Source of the DNA: Chrysaora quinquecirrha
Taxonomy: Eukaryota > Cnidaria > Scyphozoa > Semaeostomeae > Pelagiidae
Length of the DNA stretch: 64,000 nt
NCBI GenBank assembly: GCA_014526335.1
Contig: JACTAT010000035.1
Coordinates: 2,982,344-3,046,343, forward strand
Reading direction: 5' to 3'
Both the position numbers and the translations under genes were made by a program. This document shows positions 52,501-64,000 of the stretch, in pieces; positions within the stretch are counted from its first letter, which is position 1; the number at the start of each line of letters is the position of its first letter. The notes beneath the pieces were generated by a model that had not been told where the DNA came from, did not search any database, and saw only the letters and a list, made by a program, of their open reading frames with translations.

Positions 52501-54392
52501 CGTTTCGTTATCACTGCTGCCATTATTTGCCAGCTCCATCATTCTCGAAAACGACTGACTGAACAATGTATGGTAATCCGGAGGTGCATCTAGGGATAGT
52601 AAACATAAGATTATCAATTCAAAACCACAAGTTATTGAAGAATAACATCAGAGGCTTGTTTCGCACATCCAGCCGCACCAATAGAAATTTAGTTAGAGTG
52701 TGGTTCGACTCGGTATGCCTCTGTTTCATAAGGCATTTTCCTAGTCGCACAGTACCACACATAAAACATATTAACACTTGTGAACAGTTTCAAAAATATC
52801 TTTTCACTCAACCGACGTTTCGCTGGAACTGGATTTTGAAAGAAAAGCTGCTGAATTTCACAGTTCTCTCAGACTTGGAACAACGGTTCGGGTGGCGCTA
52901 CAGCTCTTCGTTTCATGTGTTGCTCTGGTTCAAACTGTACAAGAGGCGTTTGCCGTGTGGTATGACCAGTGGAATCAAGTGGGAAATTGATTTCATATAA
53001 GTCACGCCGTGCCAAATCACCCACGATGAGTCAAAATTTACTTGGTACGACACGGTACGGCACGATGTATGAAACAGTCCTGATAAGAAACGATGTGGTC
53101 GGTTCATGTTTTATGAAACCTCAGCATTTACCCATTTAAAATACAGTGCATCCTGGTTAACCAAACCCTGATTAACCGAACCTTGACTGACCCAAACAAA
53201 GAGTCTTGAAAAGACTAAATTTTCATATCCGAACAAATTACAGATTATCCTAACAGCTTTGGGCTTAAACATTCATTGGTGACACTAAATAAGAAACTCT
53301 GAATTTTTTCTATGTAAAGCAACAACATAATGATGCTTTTGTAGTTGCCAGAACTTGTAGTGGCTCGCAAGTGGGAACAATAGTGTAGTCATTTATCATG
53401 CCAAAAATACTATTCAAAGAAATCACTGTTTTCAATGCCTTTCAAGCCCTACAAATGGGAATATCTACTTGTGTATGCTGTTAGTGAAAAGTGGTCTAAA
53501 CTTGACGTCTCAATTAACTGGTATTTGGTACCTGAGTGGGAAATTTTGTTTTTGCTGCATTTCTGTATCATTTTTGTTCAACTGTGAACTGGCAGTATTT
53601 CAAACAATAAATTGATAAAGATGAGAGCAGTGGAAAACTGCAAAACAAGGGACCCCTAAACTGCAGCAAAACTTTAATTCCGGTACCTGTCACATCATTG
53701 TATGATGGAGGCTCAACATCATCTAGCATCATCAGCTCTTCACTATCGTGATCTTTATGCAATGTTTTTAGACATAGTGACTCATATGTTGGAGGTGGTG
53801 GAAGCTCATCAAGAGAGCTCCCTGTAAGGATAAGAGGACATTCCCTCCCATCATCCATTTCCTGACTAGAATCAGATGCATCACCAACTGTGAATATCAA
53901 ATGATGATGAGGCTTCTCTATTTGTATTTCTAATGGGATCCTATTATCTTCATTTCCCAGCATGTCCAGTACAACAGGTACTGATGAACTACGGTTTGCT
54001 GCCAAAGAAATCTTTGAAGTTTCAGAAACATCATCTGGCTGCAAATTTGTTGAATATTCATGATTTATGCTGTGACTTGACAATACTGAAATGGTTGAAC
54101 GAGATTCAAAGTCTGCTGGATTATTTCTGCCCAGATCATTATCTTTACTTTCTTTAGCATGAAACTGCATATTTCCTAAACTTCCTTGTTCATTTCTATT
54201 GTAATAAGACCTATTGAGTCTTATAATTCTCCCTCTATTTGTGTTTTCAGCTTCTAGAAACAGCCTTGGAACGCTCCGTGTTACGTTCAGCCTTTCTCTG
54301 CTCAATATGTCACTCTCGTTATTTCCAACTGGACTTTCTAGATTATGCTCAGTTTGGTCCACTACATTTGTGTCTTCTTCTTCACTCTCCAT
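49582..54392 (-). CDS. TMEM272-like membrane protein with PPxY motifs and sequon-rich loop
   Basis: Exons: 54392-53687, 52589-52449, 51591-51532, 50555-49582. About 626 residues. The N-terminal 235 residues are hydrophilic and contain PPPPTYESL and EPPSYNDV; PPDY follows across the first junction. These are three PPxY motifs of the kind bound by WW domains such as NEDD4 ligases. Membrane segments: SLFLYTALF into IGLLLVLPTLMIAV; CPAQPRLPIFLMSLGAFQLL; PFLYFIVVWFVVGSMW; and a last one, FVVVTMYYCILGLFVVLYLY. The Cys-Pro block and four-helix order resemble TMEM272. Before the last helix lies a loop with 15 N-x-S/T sequons in about 100 residues. Two single-base frame changes at A runs (near 49930 and 49737) are needed to reach the last helix. 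Function unknown; endolysosomal or plasma-membrane role under NEDD4-type control is a guess. Confidence 0.75.
50700..50970. mobile_element. MITE TTAGGCCCTGGCCAAAC, copy 1
   Basis: TTAGGCCCTGGCCAAACAATC on the left mirrors GATTGTTTGGCCAGGACCTAA on the right. Inside are repeats of TTGCTTGTCAAACA and AAACATTGC. It lies in TMEM272-like intron 3. Confidence 0.7.
51032..51254. mobile_element. MITE TTAGGCCCTGGCCAAAC, copy 2
   Basis: TTAGACCCTGCCCAAACGAC on the left and GATCGTTTAGCCAGGGCGTAA on the right. The interior is the same as copy 1 (AAACATTGTTTGTAAAACAT, CAAATGTTTGACAAACAATG). Confidence 0.7.
51284..51515. mobile_element. MITE TTAGGCCCTGGCCAAAC, copy 3
   Basis: ATGGCCAAAAGATCGAAAAC on the left and AACAAACAATGTTTGATCGT plus GGGCCTAA on the right. 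Third copy within 820 bp of the same intron. Confidence 0.6.
52023..52397. mobile_element. MITE ACGCGATTTTTTTATAAGC
   Basis: CGCGATTTTTTTATAAGCAAC on the left is mirrored by TTGCTTATAAAGGAG and TATAGAAAAAATCG on the right. It resembles the TA-type family in its T-run plus TATAAG design but has different internal sequence. Confidence 0.55.
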
Positions 54393-55279
54393 AATAATGA
54401 TTAATCAAACCAGCATTCTTAGACTCTCTAATTCTTTGGCTACCAATAAATATTTCTTTCTGCCTCTCCGATGACAAAATTCATTATCCGTTAGATTTTT
54501 CAAGGCACCTTCTACCTATTCTATTTCGAATGGGAGGCCTTTGATCTTTTTCTTTAGACCAATTCAGACAGAAATTATTAGGCCATCTCGAACGTCCACC
54601 ACGGTGAAGAAGGCAAATTTTCTTTAATCGCTTTCACAATGTTCTTTTCGTAAATTCAGATGAATTCTATGATCTTTCAAGAATATAATCCACTATAAAA
54701 GAACATAAAATTTTAATACGATTGTCCTGTTTTCTGGCAATCACTTGGTAAATATTTTTCGCTTGTTGCTTGTTGAAAATTTCGGCCAGACAACTCAAGA
54801 AATGGAGTTGTTGTTGTTTATGCGAAGGAAGGAAACGAATCCCTATTTGCTCCTTCGCAGTAACTTGGAAAGCTATCTTAAACTTAAACTTAAACTTAAA
54901 GAAACTTCATCCAAAAAGGCATGATAGATATATGAAAGCTTCCCAAAATGTTTTAAGTTAGTAATTTTCTTTGTAGTCTTCTTTTATTTTCGCAAATTTT
55001 CTCAACAGTAATTTTTTGAAGATTCGATAACGAGCCTTTCACTTAATCTGTCCACTAGTTCCAGTCTGCCAAATTGACGCATCATTTGCCAGCGTTGGTT
55101 TTGGTTGTTTTGTGTCAATTTCATGGCGGACAAGTTCTACTTGCTCCGAGGACTATTTTGTATCGACGTTTATCATCTTCATCCTGATATCTACCAAAAA
55201 GAGGAACAGAATTCTTCATTGTTCCTTTGAAAAAGTTTTAGCAGATCAAGTTATTTGACAGATTAAAAATTAGAACAGT
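54393..55279. promoter_or_regulatory. Divergent interval TMEM272-like / SNF
   Basis: The two genes start away from each other 887 bp apart, so both promoters lie here. No TATA box was convincingly placed and no further gene is seen. Confidence 0.45.
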
Positions 55280-58200
55280 ATGGAAGCAGCTCCAAAAGAA
55301 ACTATATATATCAACAACCTGAATGAAAAGATAAAGAAAGAAGGTGAGTTGATCTGGTTTCGTCGCCTTCATCAGGATCACCAATTAGTAGATCGTGGAG
55401 GAAACTGACTTACTTTTTCCCCACTTGGTTAAATTATGACCATGATGGTTAAACTCTGTGATTCTTCTTGTCAAACATTCAAACAAATGACCCCAAAATC
55501 TGCCCCTGGTGATTTAGGCCATTTTTAGGCCCTGGAGTTTTTATGGCCTAGGGCCATTGTTAGGCCCTAGCTTTTAATGTTTCTTCATGAAAATCTCGTG
55601 AAAGCTTTCTAGAAGGCTTTTCTGAGATCTAATAAAGGATTTTGGGGGCACTGCCCCCAAACCCCATTTATTACGCTGATAAAGTTGACTTGTTTAGTTA
55701 GTGTGGCAAGTCATCTTTTGAAGAGGGGAGTTGACAAGTTGTGTGGCGACTTGACTTCAGCATATTGTTTACATGAAATACACCCTAGGATCTGGCTTTT
55801 TTTGTATGGGGTGGTTGGAAGAAAATTTACACTCATCCCGATGGAAAACTTGCTTCAAGTTTCTGTCAAGGGAGCACTAATAACACAGTGTATAACCATT
55901 GCCGTGTCTGACTTGGATGATCAAGTAGAATGGTGGGCTCATCTCAAAACTAGCTAGGACACAAAAGAAACACTATGTAAAAATACCCTTGGAATGTAAC
56001 CTCCCTGTAAAGAGGTAAGTGTAGGGTAAATGTTCCAAAATCAGCTGTTTCAACCATCTAGTACTAAGACTGGAAATATCTGCTGTATGTCAAGATGTGA
56101 AGTTGTTTGACACTTTGTTTGTTGGTTTATTTGTTTGTTTGTCATCTTTTTTTAATTTGATATCATAATCTAGCTTCTACAGAAACTAGTTAAAACGAAT
56201 AAAAATAACATGTTTGTGCCTTAACTAAAAACAGTAACCAACTTCTATTTTACTAAATATGCCAAATATTAAAACAATACACACATGAAATATGCAAAAT
56301 TTCTTTTCTTATAGAGCTGAAGAAATCTCTGTATGCCATATTTTCTCAATTTGGTCAGATACTGGAAATAATTGCAATGAAGACGTTGAAAATGAGAGGT
56401 CAAGCTTTTGTTGTTTTCAAAGATGTTGCAAGTGCTACAAATGCTTTGCGATCAATGCAGGGCTTCCCTTTCTATGAAAAACCAATGGTTAGTACTGCTC
56501 CTCTGAATTTCTTTATCTCATTGGATACACTATTTTTTATGTCTTAAGGACATATTAAGAGGGTGTTCGTGGAACGCAAAGACAGATAGTCAGATAGATG
56601 CTTTTTCCTGCCAAAAGTTTAACGAAACATAAATCACAAATGCTGGGAATTAAACTTTGAAGTTGCTTAAGTGTTTTTGAAGACGGTGATCATCATTGTC
56701 ATCTTCAACCTGATCATCATGGTCACTGTCGTCGTCTGGAGCATCATCATCGTCATTGTCGTCTTCAGCATTATCATCAACATTATCATCCTCTTCAAAG
56801 TCATCATCATCTTCAAAATCATTGTCATGATCACCACCATGATCATGATCAGCATTATCACCATCATCATCGTCATCATCATCATCTTTCTTCTTTGACA
56901 TGATCATCATGATCATGATCATGAACATGATTCATCACCATTGTGTTTTCTTCTTGGTCAACTTTGTCACAATTGTTATCATTGATCATCATCATTGTCG
57001 TCCTTCAGACATTGCTACTGCATTGCTATATTTTGTATGGTTGAAAAGGGTGACAAATTAAGAACAGCCAGCTTCTATCAAAATTTGCTGGTTCTTATAA
57101 AAAGGGAGTTGAAATTTTTTTAGAAATCAGTGCATTTGGCAGCCCCCAATCAGTCCTAGAGGTATGTTTGTAGAAACACCCTTGAGAAAAACTTGCACAA
57201 TAAAACAGGAAGCACTCTGTTTTGCCTTAGGGCCATGAACTTTTTTAAGTCAGGTCTAATTCAAATAAGGACCCTCCTTATCATCATGATAGGACAACAG
57301 CTTCAAATTAGTACCTTTCGGACAGTGTTATCATTGAAATCTCCTCAAAAGACTATTGAAAATGGTTATTCTAGTATGTGACCACTCAGTGTGTGTCTTT
57401 TTCAGAGAATAGCATATTCAAAGACACGGTCAGAAGCACTTCAAAAACTAGAAGGAACCTTTGTGCCAAAAGAGAAAAAGCCCAGAGAAAAACGTAAAGC
57501 AGATGATGGTATGACATGATTTAAGCTTGGCTGCTTTTTTTCAATTGTCTGTTCCTTTGCTTTGTGTATATACCTAAACTACAACCTTTTGTTTTGAAGA
57601 TAAGTCTTCAAAGTCTGCAAAAAGATCAGCTTCTGCATCAAATTCACAAACAAGTGCACCAATGGCTCAAAATGGTAAGACTCAAGTCCAAAAAGATGTG
57701 ATTTGATTTCATTTCATTTGATTGCATTTCATTTGATTTGATCGCATTTCATTTCATTTCATTTGATATGATTTTTCTTCATTTGATTTGAGGTGATGTG
57801 ACGTAACGTGACATGACGTGACATGACATGATGTGATGTGATGTGACTTGACTTGACTTCATTTTTCTTTATTTTATGTGACCTGAGGTGATATGATGTG
57901 CTGTAACTTGACTTGACTTGACTTGACTTGACTTGACTTGGCTTGGGTTGGCTTGACTTGACTTGATGTGACTTGACTTGACTTGACTTGACTTGACTTG
58001 ACTTGACTTGGGTTCGCTTGACTTGACTTGATGTGACTTGACTTGACTTGATTTATCTTGATTTAATTGATTATATGAGCTGATTTGATTAGATTGTAAT
58101 TTGATTTGATTGGCTTTAATTTGTTTTGATTTCAATTGATTTGATTTGTTTTTTATTTGATTTCACAGCTCCTGTGGTTCAAGCTCCTGTTGCTGTACCT

Positions 58201-58993
58201 GCACAACAACTTCCAGAGGTTCCAAATCAAATCTTATTCTTGCAAAATCTTCCAGAAGAAACAACAGAGATGATGTTGTCAATGCTTTTCCAACAGTGAG
58301 TGTAACTTGTTTTCAATATAGTGCATGAAATCCATACATACAATGCATGCAACTCATACTAACTGATACCTCTTGTGTAATTCTGTCTTTTGTGATATAC
58401 ATTTTGCATAATTTTATTGTCGTCTTGGTGCTGTGCTCTTTGCACCAAAAAACACAAACCGCACTTTAAAACTAATAAATTATCATGTAGACAGCCCAAT
58501 CTGATATGATTTCAACAGGTCAACAACAATGCTTTATTTCTGTATTCTCTATCAGATATTTTCTGTATTTTCTGTTTACTAATGTATTCATTTCGTGGGG
58601 TTTTCATACATAAGCATATTCATTTCCATGAGCATATTCCTATTCCTAAGCATAAGCATAAACATAAGTAACTGTATTCTTGTAAACGCAGACCAATCCA
58701 ATATCAAATCATGTTGTTTTCATTTGAATCCAATATTTTGTTAATGTAGCCTTGGTTAATAAAGGAGGTTCAATAAAAGTGATAATTTACTTTCCAAAGC
58801 CAACCATTTGATGAACAATTGCTTTTCTTGCAGATTTCCTGGCTTCAAAGAAGTAAGACTTGTACCAGGACGAAGTGATATAGCATTTGTTGAATTTGAC
58901 AATGAGGCTGTTGCTGGACAAGCTAGAGACACATTGCAAGGGTTCAAAATTACTCCAAATAATCCAATGCATATCTCCTTTGCAAAGAAGTAG
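55280..58993 (+). CDS. SNRPB2: U1A/U2B''-type spliceosomal protein (SNF)
   Basis: Two-RRM protein binding stem-loops of U1 and/or U2 snRNA. Exons: 55280-55343, 56315-56487, 57406-57508, 57600-57674, 58169-58295, 58834-58993; 233 residues with all phases closed. RRM1 has RNP2 IYINNL, RNP1 RGQAFVVF and the [16 protein letters not shown] helix. The linker is short ([13 protein letters not shown], then Ser/Ala-rich and APVVQAP). RRM2 has [40 protein letters not shown] and ends FAKK. Length is nearer U2B'' (225) than human U1A (282). Many invertebrates have one SNF doing both jobs, so the symbol is provisional. Introns 2 and 4 contain large microsatellites. Confidence 0.93.
56665..57000 (+). repeat. 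(ATC)n-rich microsatellite
   Basis: Long runs of CATCATCATC with GTC and TTC variants in SNF intron 2. On the minus strand they read as poly-Asp, an artefact of the repeat. Confidence 0.85.
57700..58160 (+). repeat. (TTGAC)n / TTTGATTTC pentamer tract
   Basis: About 460 bp that moves from TTTGATTTCA units to near-perfect TTGACTTGAC and back to TTTGATT units, in SNF intron 4, ending 8 bp before the acceptor of exon 5. Confidence 0.85.
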
Positions 58994-59159
58994 TTGAACA
59001 GGTGGGAAAAGAGCATTTTGGTCAACTTTGATGTATGCATTTTCATATTGTCTTGTAGTTATGTAGAAGGTGCTGTGGTGTCGTGGTGTTATCTAGCTGA
59101 CTTCTGATGCCAGGAGCTCAGTGTGGTCAGGGTTGAGGTCTCAATTAGTTAACCTACTA

Positions 59160-59511
59160 CAGTAGTTATTCGATTATCCGACCCTCTTTTATCCAGACTT
59201 CGATTATCTGGTCCGTCAAAAATGTTTAACTACGAAATCATTATTCAGCGAATTTTCTGTTTTTCTTTGCGCAAAATATTCGAAGATCAAAATATCACGG
59301 AGAAATTATCACAAAATCACTCTAAAACCTCAAATACTCCAGTATGCGGAGAATGTTTTGTTTGAGAAATAATCTTAAAAAGCTACTCTTGTTAGTTTGT
59401 AACTGATTTTTGCTGTGATTATATATATTCGATTATCCGGAATTTCGGATCATCCGCACACATTTTGAAAATCTCGTGTCCCGAGTAGGCCAGATAATCA
59501 AATAACTACTG
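59160..59511. mobile_element. pogo/Tigger-like MITE
   Basis: CAGTAGTTATTCGATTATCC on the left is mirrored by CAGATAATCAAATAACTACTG on the right, with TA at both sides (59158-59159, 59512-59513). CAGT ends and GATTATCC motifs are typical of the pogo group. Confidence 0.78.
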
Positions 59512-60184
59512 TACTGAAATCCTTGCGCCTAGCGCTAAAACACCATTTCGCCTGGTTATAATAACATACACCTTTGCAACTAACAGCCACTATTACTAAA
59601 TTTTGTCAAAACCTCCGGATATATAGCTTTTGATGCCAAATTCGTATTCAGCATCAAAAATTGCAAAGTTTCGCCATTTGGCAGTTCAACAATTGATTTT
59701 CTGAACATCTGAAGTTTAAATTCTGTAAGGGCTTAAGTTGTACAATTCAAAAATATAAGTGCCAGGACGGTTAACGTTTGACAATATTGCTCTTTATGTA
59801 CATCACTGTTTCGACATTCTATTTCTTTATCCAAAGTTCATTTGAAACTTAAATCTCTAAAAGCAATAATGATAACTGAGGGCCTAAATTTCACCATTCT
59901 TTAAGAAAATTGAACAACTGGAAGCATAAGAACAGAACTAGGTAGCACATGCTTTGACACTGAGTTCGACTCACTTGGATAATTTTATGTCACTGTGCTT
60001 GCTAGCTAGAACTGTGAATATACAAAGCATTTGAAGCAGTTCAAATTACGATTAGTAGAAACTCTAGTTTGACTGCAGTTAGATGAGTGGCCAAGCTGGA
60101 AGATTCTCAGTCAGTTCTCGTTAGACAGCTGAAATTAAGCTTGGTTATGTGATGCTTCAATTTCGCATCTGGATGGGTGACTTT

Positions 60185-60345
60185 GCAGATGGATGACAAA
60201 ACAACTCACTCTACCGTCCTTCGGAAGGGACGATAAACTAGGGGTTCAATGCCTGGATGCGGCATGCATAGTAGGTCTAGATTACCTGATAAAGCTAGAT
60301 ATAACAGCGTACTCAAAATAAAGCAACAACAACAACAACAGTCCT
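60185..60345 (+). mobile_element. Possible non-LTR retroelement 3' end with (CAA)n tail
   Basis: GTCCTTCGGAAGGGACGATA is a short hairpin like those near the 3' ends of some LINEs, and the segment ends in ACAACAACAACAACAG. No reverse transcriptase is present upstream. Confidence 0.35.
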
Positions 60346-63123
60346 TATTGTTATGCATGGCAAATAATTATGACGTACTTAAGGGTGATTCCTCAACTAA
60401 CCTTTATTCGTTTTACAGCTTTGTCAACTTGCTAGTACTACTGGTATTCTCTGAAAGGAGCAAAGCAAAACTATTACAGAAGGTCACGACTGGCACGAGA
60501 TGGACCTGAAGTAAATTGGAAATTTTGGAAATTCTTAGCTAAGGTAGAACATATCTATTTGGCTGTATTCAGGCATGAAATTTTCCCTTAGAGGCTGTGT
60601 AAGCAGACGAATCTCTGTGCAAAAATCTCTTATTTTGATACAAATCTGAACTGGTTCATGACAGACGCCCTCTTTCAACAACTACCATTAGAAATTTGTT
60701 CAAACGAATTGCAGAAAGAGAAAACAAACACTAAAAATCTTCGTATTCCTCTATTTGAAGTTTCGCAAAAGTTATCAGATATTCTCTGTTACAAGCCTTC
60801 AATGGAAATTTTGTGATATATTGCTACTATTGTGTTTATAAGTTTCCTTCTGATGTTTTTTTTTATTAAAAGTTAAAAGAAAGCAATTGTTTGTCTTGAT
60901 ATTTGGCTGAAAACTTGTGGCATTGCACTTATGTTTCAGTTTCCATTGTCTCGTTTTAAGTGCTTAATAAATCGTTTCATTGTGTCTAACAAATCAGGTT
61001 AATCAAGTTCTTTGTACGTTTTTATTATAAGGAACACTTTTATAAGGAACTCGAGGCTTAAAATTTCCGAAAAGTTTAAGGACTGAAAAGGAATGAGCGA
61101 GGCTCGGATGAAAAACTTAGAATAACTATTTTCAAGAACAAAATGGTTTATGCAACTAACTACCATACATATCAACATCTTTCCCATCGAACTTCCCGAA
61201 CCATTTATTTTAAAAGTTAGAAAACGAAGCAAATTTACTGTGAAAATTACTATTCAAACCTTTTTGACGACAAGAAACAGTTTATGGAACTTTCAGCCTC
61301 ATTTTGCGATTAAATTAAGAAACTTCAGCCTCAAAATTCCGTATATATGTAAGATATCCGTGTACTGACTTTTTCAATAAGCAAATAACCTCCTTTGAAA
61401 AAACATATTTAGTAGCTGCTTAAACAATTAGAATGCCTTTCTAGACATTGAAACTCCCTTTTGCTTTTTGAAACCAACCTAACGTTGGAAAGGAGCAATT
61501 GTTTTATAGATTTTCTTAAGGTTTTTTTGAGTTGCGAGACAGATCAAGTGACTGAAGAAACATTGGAGATTTATCAGAGCAAAATTATTTCTTTGAATGA
61601 CACTTTAAAACAAAAAAAATTTTTTAATAATTTCTTACATCGTTTAAGAGTTAATTTGCCTGATTTCGAGATATACGTTACCGTTCATTATTGAGTTGCA
61701 CTTGAATGAGATTAATAGGAAGCTGAAACATTCCGTCCAAGTGACAGAACAATCTGGTCGATAAGCATTGCACTTTGCTGTCAATTCAGATAAGATACTA
61801 CACATTGATCGATGCCAATAAATTCCAATTCCGTCTTTTTGCGTCTACAGCAAAAAAGGTTTCGAGAAGCGATATTGAATACCTTTTATTGCTTTTACCT
61901 GATGGAACAATCCCACCAAATTTGCATGCATGGTTTCAGATTGTAGCAGAGTGCTTAATTATTGCAGAGTCGGGAACAAAAACAGATACACAAAACCTGC
62001 TGGTGCGATGTCGCTGAGTACAAGCGATCTCCATTACACCATTTTGGCAACGATCGTCATAAAATTTCGCTGCGAAAGAGTCCTTTCAATCTCCACTTAC
62101 CTAGTACCACGAGCGTAAAAGACAACAAAATCGTGAAAATGCAGCTTAGAGATTAAGCTGGGAATTAGATACGCTAAATTCTATAATGCCATTGGTTGAA
62201 CTGCTTGGGTAACAAAATGACAACACCCATTTGTAGAGGACGATAGCTTGGAGCATCCTGTGAGGTTGCTTCAGAAAGGAAGGCCTTAGGTTTTTATATC
62301 AGCCATCATACTTGCCACCACATACCTTGACTCATCTTGCTTGGCAAAGAAGCGTATGCAAGAAACCACATTTCTCATTGCCCGATGATGGGAGACGGAT
62401 CTCTCCCGAAACGTTGCCCAACTAAATATCAAAGGCTTGTCGTGATAAGTGGTGACTATCATGTCTAATACGGTGTCTGAAACAGCCTTGATAAATCCGA
62501 ATATATTTACTTAAGCGTATGCATATTCCCACAGTCTTCAATTTCGCGTATGATCCTTCATTCAGCTAAAACATACTGCATATGCCTGAATATAGTTTTG
62601 TTCCACAGATTCCTTTTCACTGCAACTGTACCTATTAAAGCTGCACTGTATTACGAATTGCTCCAAGTAAAAATAATTGCAGATAAAGGGGATACATTTG
62701 TATACCTTAATCGGCTTTTAGGTCATCTCGTTCTTCTCGTTCTTTGGTTAAATTTGAAGTTTATCTCCAAGAAAACAAGAACATAGAGACAGTGATGAAA
62801 ATTTTCCAAGGCTTCAATTACTCAATGGCAATGTTTGAATTTTTAGAAAATATCAAAATATTACTGTTGAAAATTCTGTACAACAAAACTAGTGCCTTGA
62901 AACCTTGTATGGAATATTTTTTTGCCTGCTCTGGACTTTTTTCTTTGCTCATATCCGTTTTTGTTACAAACATTGTTACCACGATGTTTTAGCAATTGAA
63001 ATCTTGAACCTTGACCTTCTACGTGGAACAAATTGACCTTTGGCCTTTGACATGTCATCATATGCTAAGAAACGCTAGCTGTCGCAGGGTTTGGTGTCGC
63101 AGGACATGATTCTTAAGAAAGAA
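60346..63123. other. Gene-poor stretch, possible decayed mobile DNA
   Basis: I find no gene with recognisable exons. Short frames at 61461-61694 (77 codons) and 61775-62017 (80 codons) lack known motifs. A segment at 61962-62156 (CWCDVAEYKR, HHFGNDRHKISLRKSP) has coding-like composition in one frame only and may be an old transposon fragment. GTGACTATCATGTCTAATAC at about 62451 recurs in similar form at about 37735, so it belongs to a dispersed repeat. Confidence 0.4.
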
Positions 63124-63128
63124 AGAAT

Positions 63129-63590
63129 CACCCTAGGTAATGTCTGCGCAGTATTGTGGAGGATGTGCAGTAATGTGGAGGGATTTTCGCAGTAATGTGG
63201 AGGGTGTTCAGGGATATCATCAGTAAGGTGGAGGGATTTTTGCAGTAATGTGGAGGATGTTCAGTAATGTGGAGGGCTATCTTTCAGTAATGTGGAGGGT
63301 GCGCAGTAATGTGGAAGGCTATCTTTCAGTAATGTGGAGGGATATCATCAGCAATGTGGAGGTTGCGGAGTAATGTGGAGGGCTATCTTGAAGTAATGTG
63401 GAGGGCTATCATCAGTGACGTGGAGGGCTATCTTGCAGTAATGTGGAGGATGTTCAGTATTGTGGAGGGCTATCTTGAAGTAATGTGGTGGCTGCGGAGT
63501 ATTGTGGAGGGCTATCTTGAAGTAATGTGGAGGGCGATCATCAGTAACGTGGACATCCTCCACAATACTGCGTAGACATTACCTAGGGTG
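63129..63590. mobile_element. Non-autonomous relative of the large transposon
   Basis: The ends CACCCTAGGTAATGTCT and its complement are inverted over about 37 bp, with one mismatch. An exact 5-bp duplication AGAAT flanks it (63124-63128, 63591-63595). The interior is tandem units with core CAGTAATGTGGAGG in 19-bp (ending ATGTT) and 22/23-bp (ending GGCTATCTT or GGATTTTCG) forms. It shares terminus, duplication length and unit design with 14360-23522 but not the exact sequence. No gene. Confidence 0.85.
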
Positions 63591-63728
63591 AGAATGATGC
63601 TTTCTGTGCTGCTCATGTTAAATAAAACAAGGCTTTGTATCTAAGAGAAGTGAAGAAACCGTATGAAAGGAAAATACAGGATTTCAGCGCAATGGAGGCT
63701 ATCAAAATTTACAAATAGACAGCTTATT

Positions 63729-64000
63729 TCAAAGTTTACTATTTTCAACTAAATTCTGGTTCAAGAAAGCAATGATACTTTTCCAAGCATGTTCTTGGGC
63801 AGCGTTGTGTTCTACGGCATGACCACCCCATGCCCAAAAATATTTGAAAGCTTTATGGTATGACATATTGCATAGTTGCATGTATGGAGGCTCAATCAAA
63901 TGGCCTGTGTTTGGATAAGACAAATGTACGATGCGTGTGTTAGATTTCTTCTCCCGTAGTCTATCTTTAATCTGATTTGCAAGCTCCACAGCCCTGAGGC
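63729..64000 (-). CDS. Acyl-CoA thioesterase / BAAT family, last exon, 5' part outside
   Basis: C-terminal portion of the BAAT/ACOT alpha/beta-hydrolase. The frame is open from the window edge to a stop at 63729. SYPNTGHLIEPPYMQLC is the hallmark segment; its His is the third member of the Ser-Asp-His triad in ACOT/BAAT enzymes. It is followed by FWAWGGHAVEHNAAQEHAWK, also diagnostic. The protein ends SKL, a canonical peroxisomal targeting signal (PTS1), so a peroxisomal acyl-CoA hydrolase or bile-acid-type acyltransferase role is likely. The nucleophile lies outside the window, so Cys (acyltransferase) or Ser (thioesterase) cannot be told. Confidence 0.85.
   Translation of the reverse strand, partial: LRAVELANQIKDRLREKKSNTRIVHLSYPNTGHLIEPPYMQLCNMSYHKAFKYFWAWGGHAVEHNAAQEHAWKSIIAFLNQNLVENSKL

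Noticed and set aside
56650..56928. Poly-Asp protein on the minus strand
   Set aside because: Direct reading of an (ATC)n microsatellite inside an SNF intron.
57869..58135. SSQVKSSQ repeat protein on the minus strand
   Set aside because: Translation of the (TTGAC)n tract in SNF intron 4.
63348..63575. Repetitive frames (VMWRMFS, PPHYFKIALH)
   Set aside because: Shadows of the GTGGAGG tandem units of the 63129-63590 element.

Overview
Eukaryotic nuclear DNA: AT-rich, intron-dense protein genes with GT-AG introns, vertebrate-like animal orthologues, and introns full of short inverted-repeat elements (MITEs), tRNA-derived SINEs and microsatellites. The gene set (BORA, MZT1, V-ATPase subunit C, an intact L-gulonolactone oxidase, a PLEKHF/phafin protein, a TMEM272-like membrane protein, one U1A/U2B''-type SNF gene and a BAAT/ACOT thioesterase) indicates an invertebrate metazoan. 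A cnidarian is my best guess, but only from general impression.

Layout. 1-1.2 kb: inverted-repeat elements. 1.2-4.2 kb: BORA (minus, 3' end outside the window) and MZT1 (plus), head to head over a 267-bp shared promoter. 6.4-24.2 kb: V-ATPase subunit C, 13 exons; its last intron is about 10 kb because it holds a 9.16-kb two-gene DNA transposon (14360-23522). 24.9-38.3 kb: GULO, 13 exons, 437 codons. 42.1-47.5 kb (minus): PLEKHF1/2-type PH-FYVE gene, 10 exons. 49.6-54.4 kb (minus): TMEM272-like gene with three PPxY motifs and a sequon-packed loop. 55.3-59.0 kb: SNF (SNRPA/SNRPB2). 63.7-64.0 kb (minus): last exon of an acyl-CoA thioesterase ending in the peroxisomal signal SKL. No functional link between the host genes is evident beyond the mitotic BORA/MZT1 pair.

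Most unusual content: the 14360-23522 element. It has 1185-bp terminal inverted repeats that look identical and indel-free, a 5-bp target duplication (GTTTT), termini CACCCCGC, and TIR outer halves built of about 28 alternating 19-bp and 22-bp units. Inside are a spliced transposase-like gene and a divergent seven-finger C2H2 gene. A 462-bp non-autonomous element at 63129-63590 (5-bp duplication AGAAT, terminus CACCC, same kind of units) and a decayed terminus at 9532 show the same architecture. I cannot place it in a named superfamily.

Two MITEs sit exactly at or within 7 bp of GULO splice donors; in one case the target duplication copies the donor itself. Three apparent frameshifts at short A runs (V-ATPase exon 3, twice in the TMEM272-like gene) suggest homopolymer errors in the assembly.
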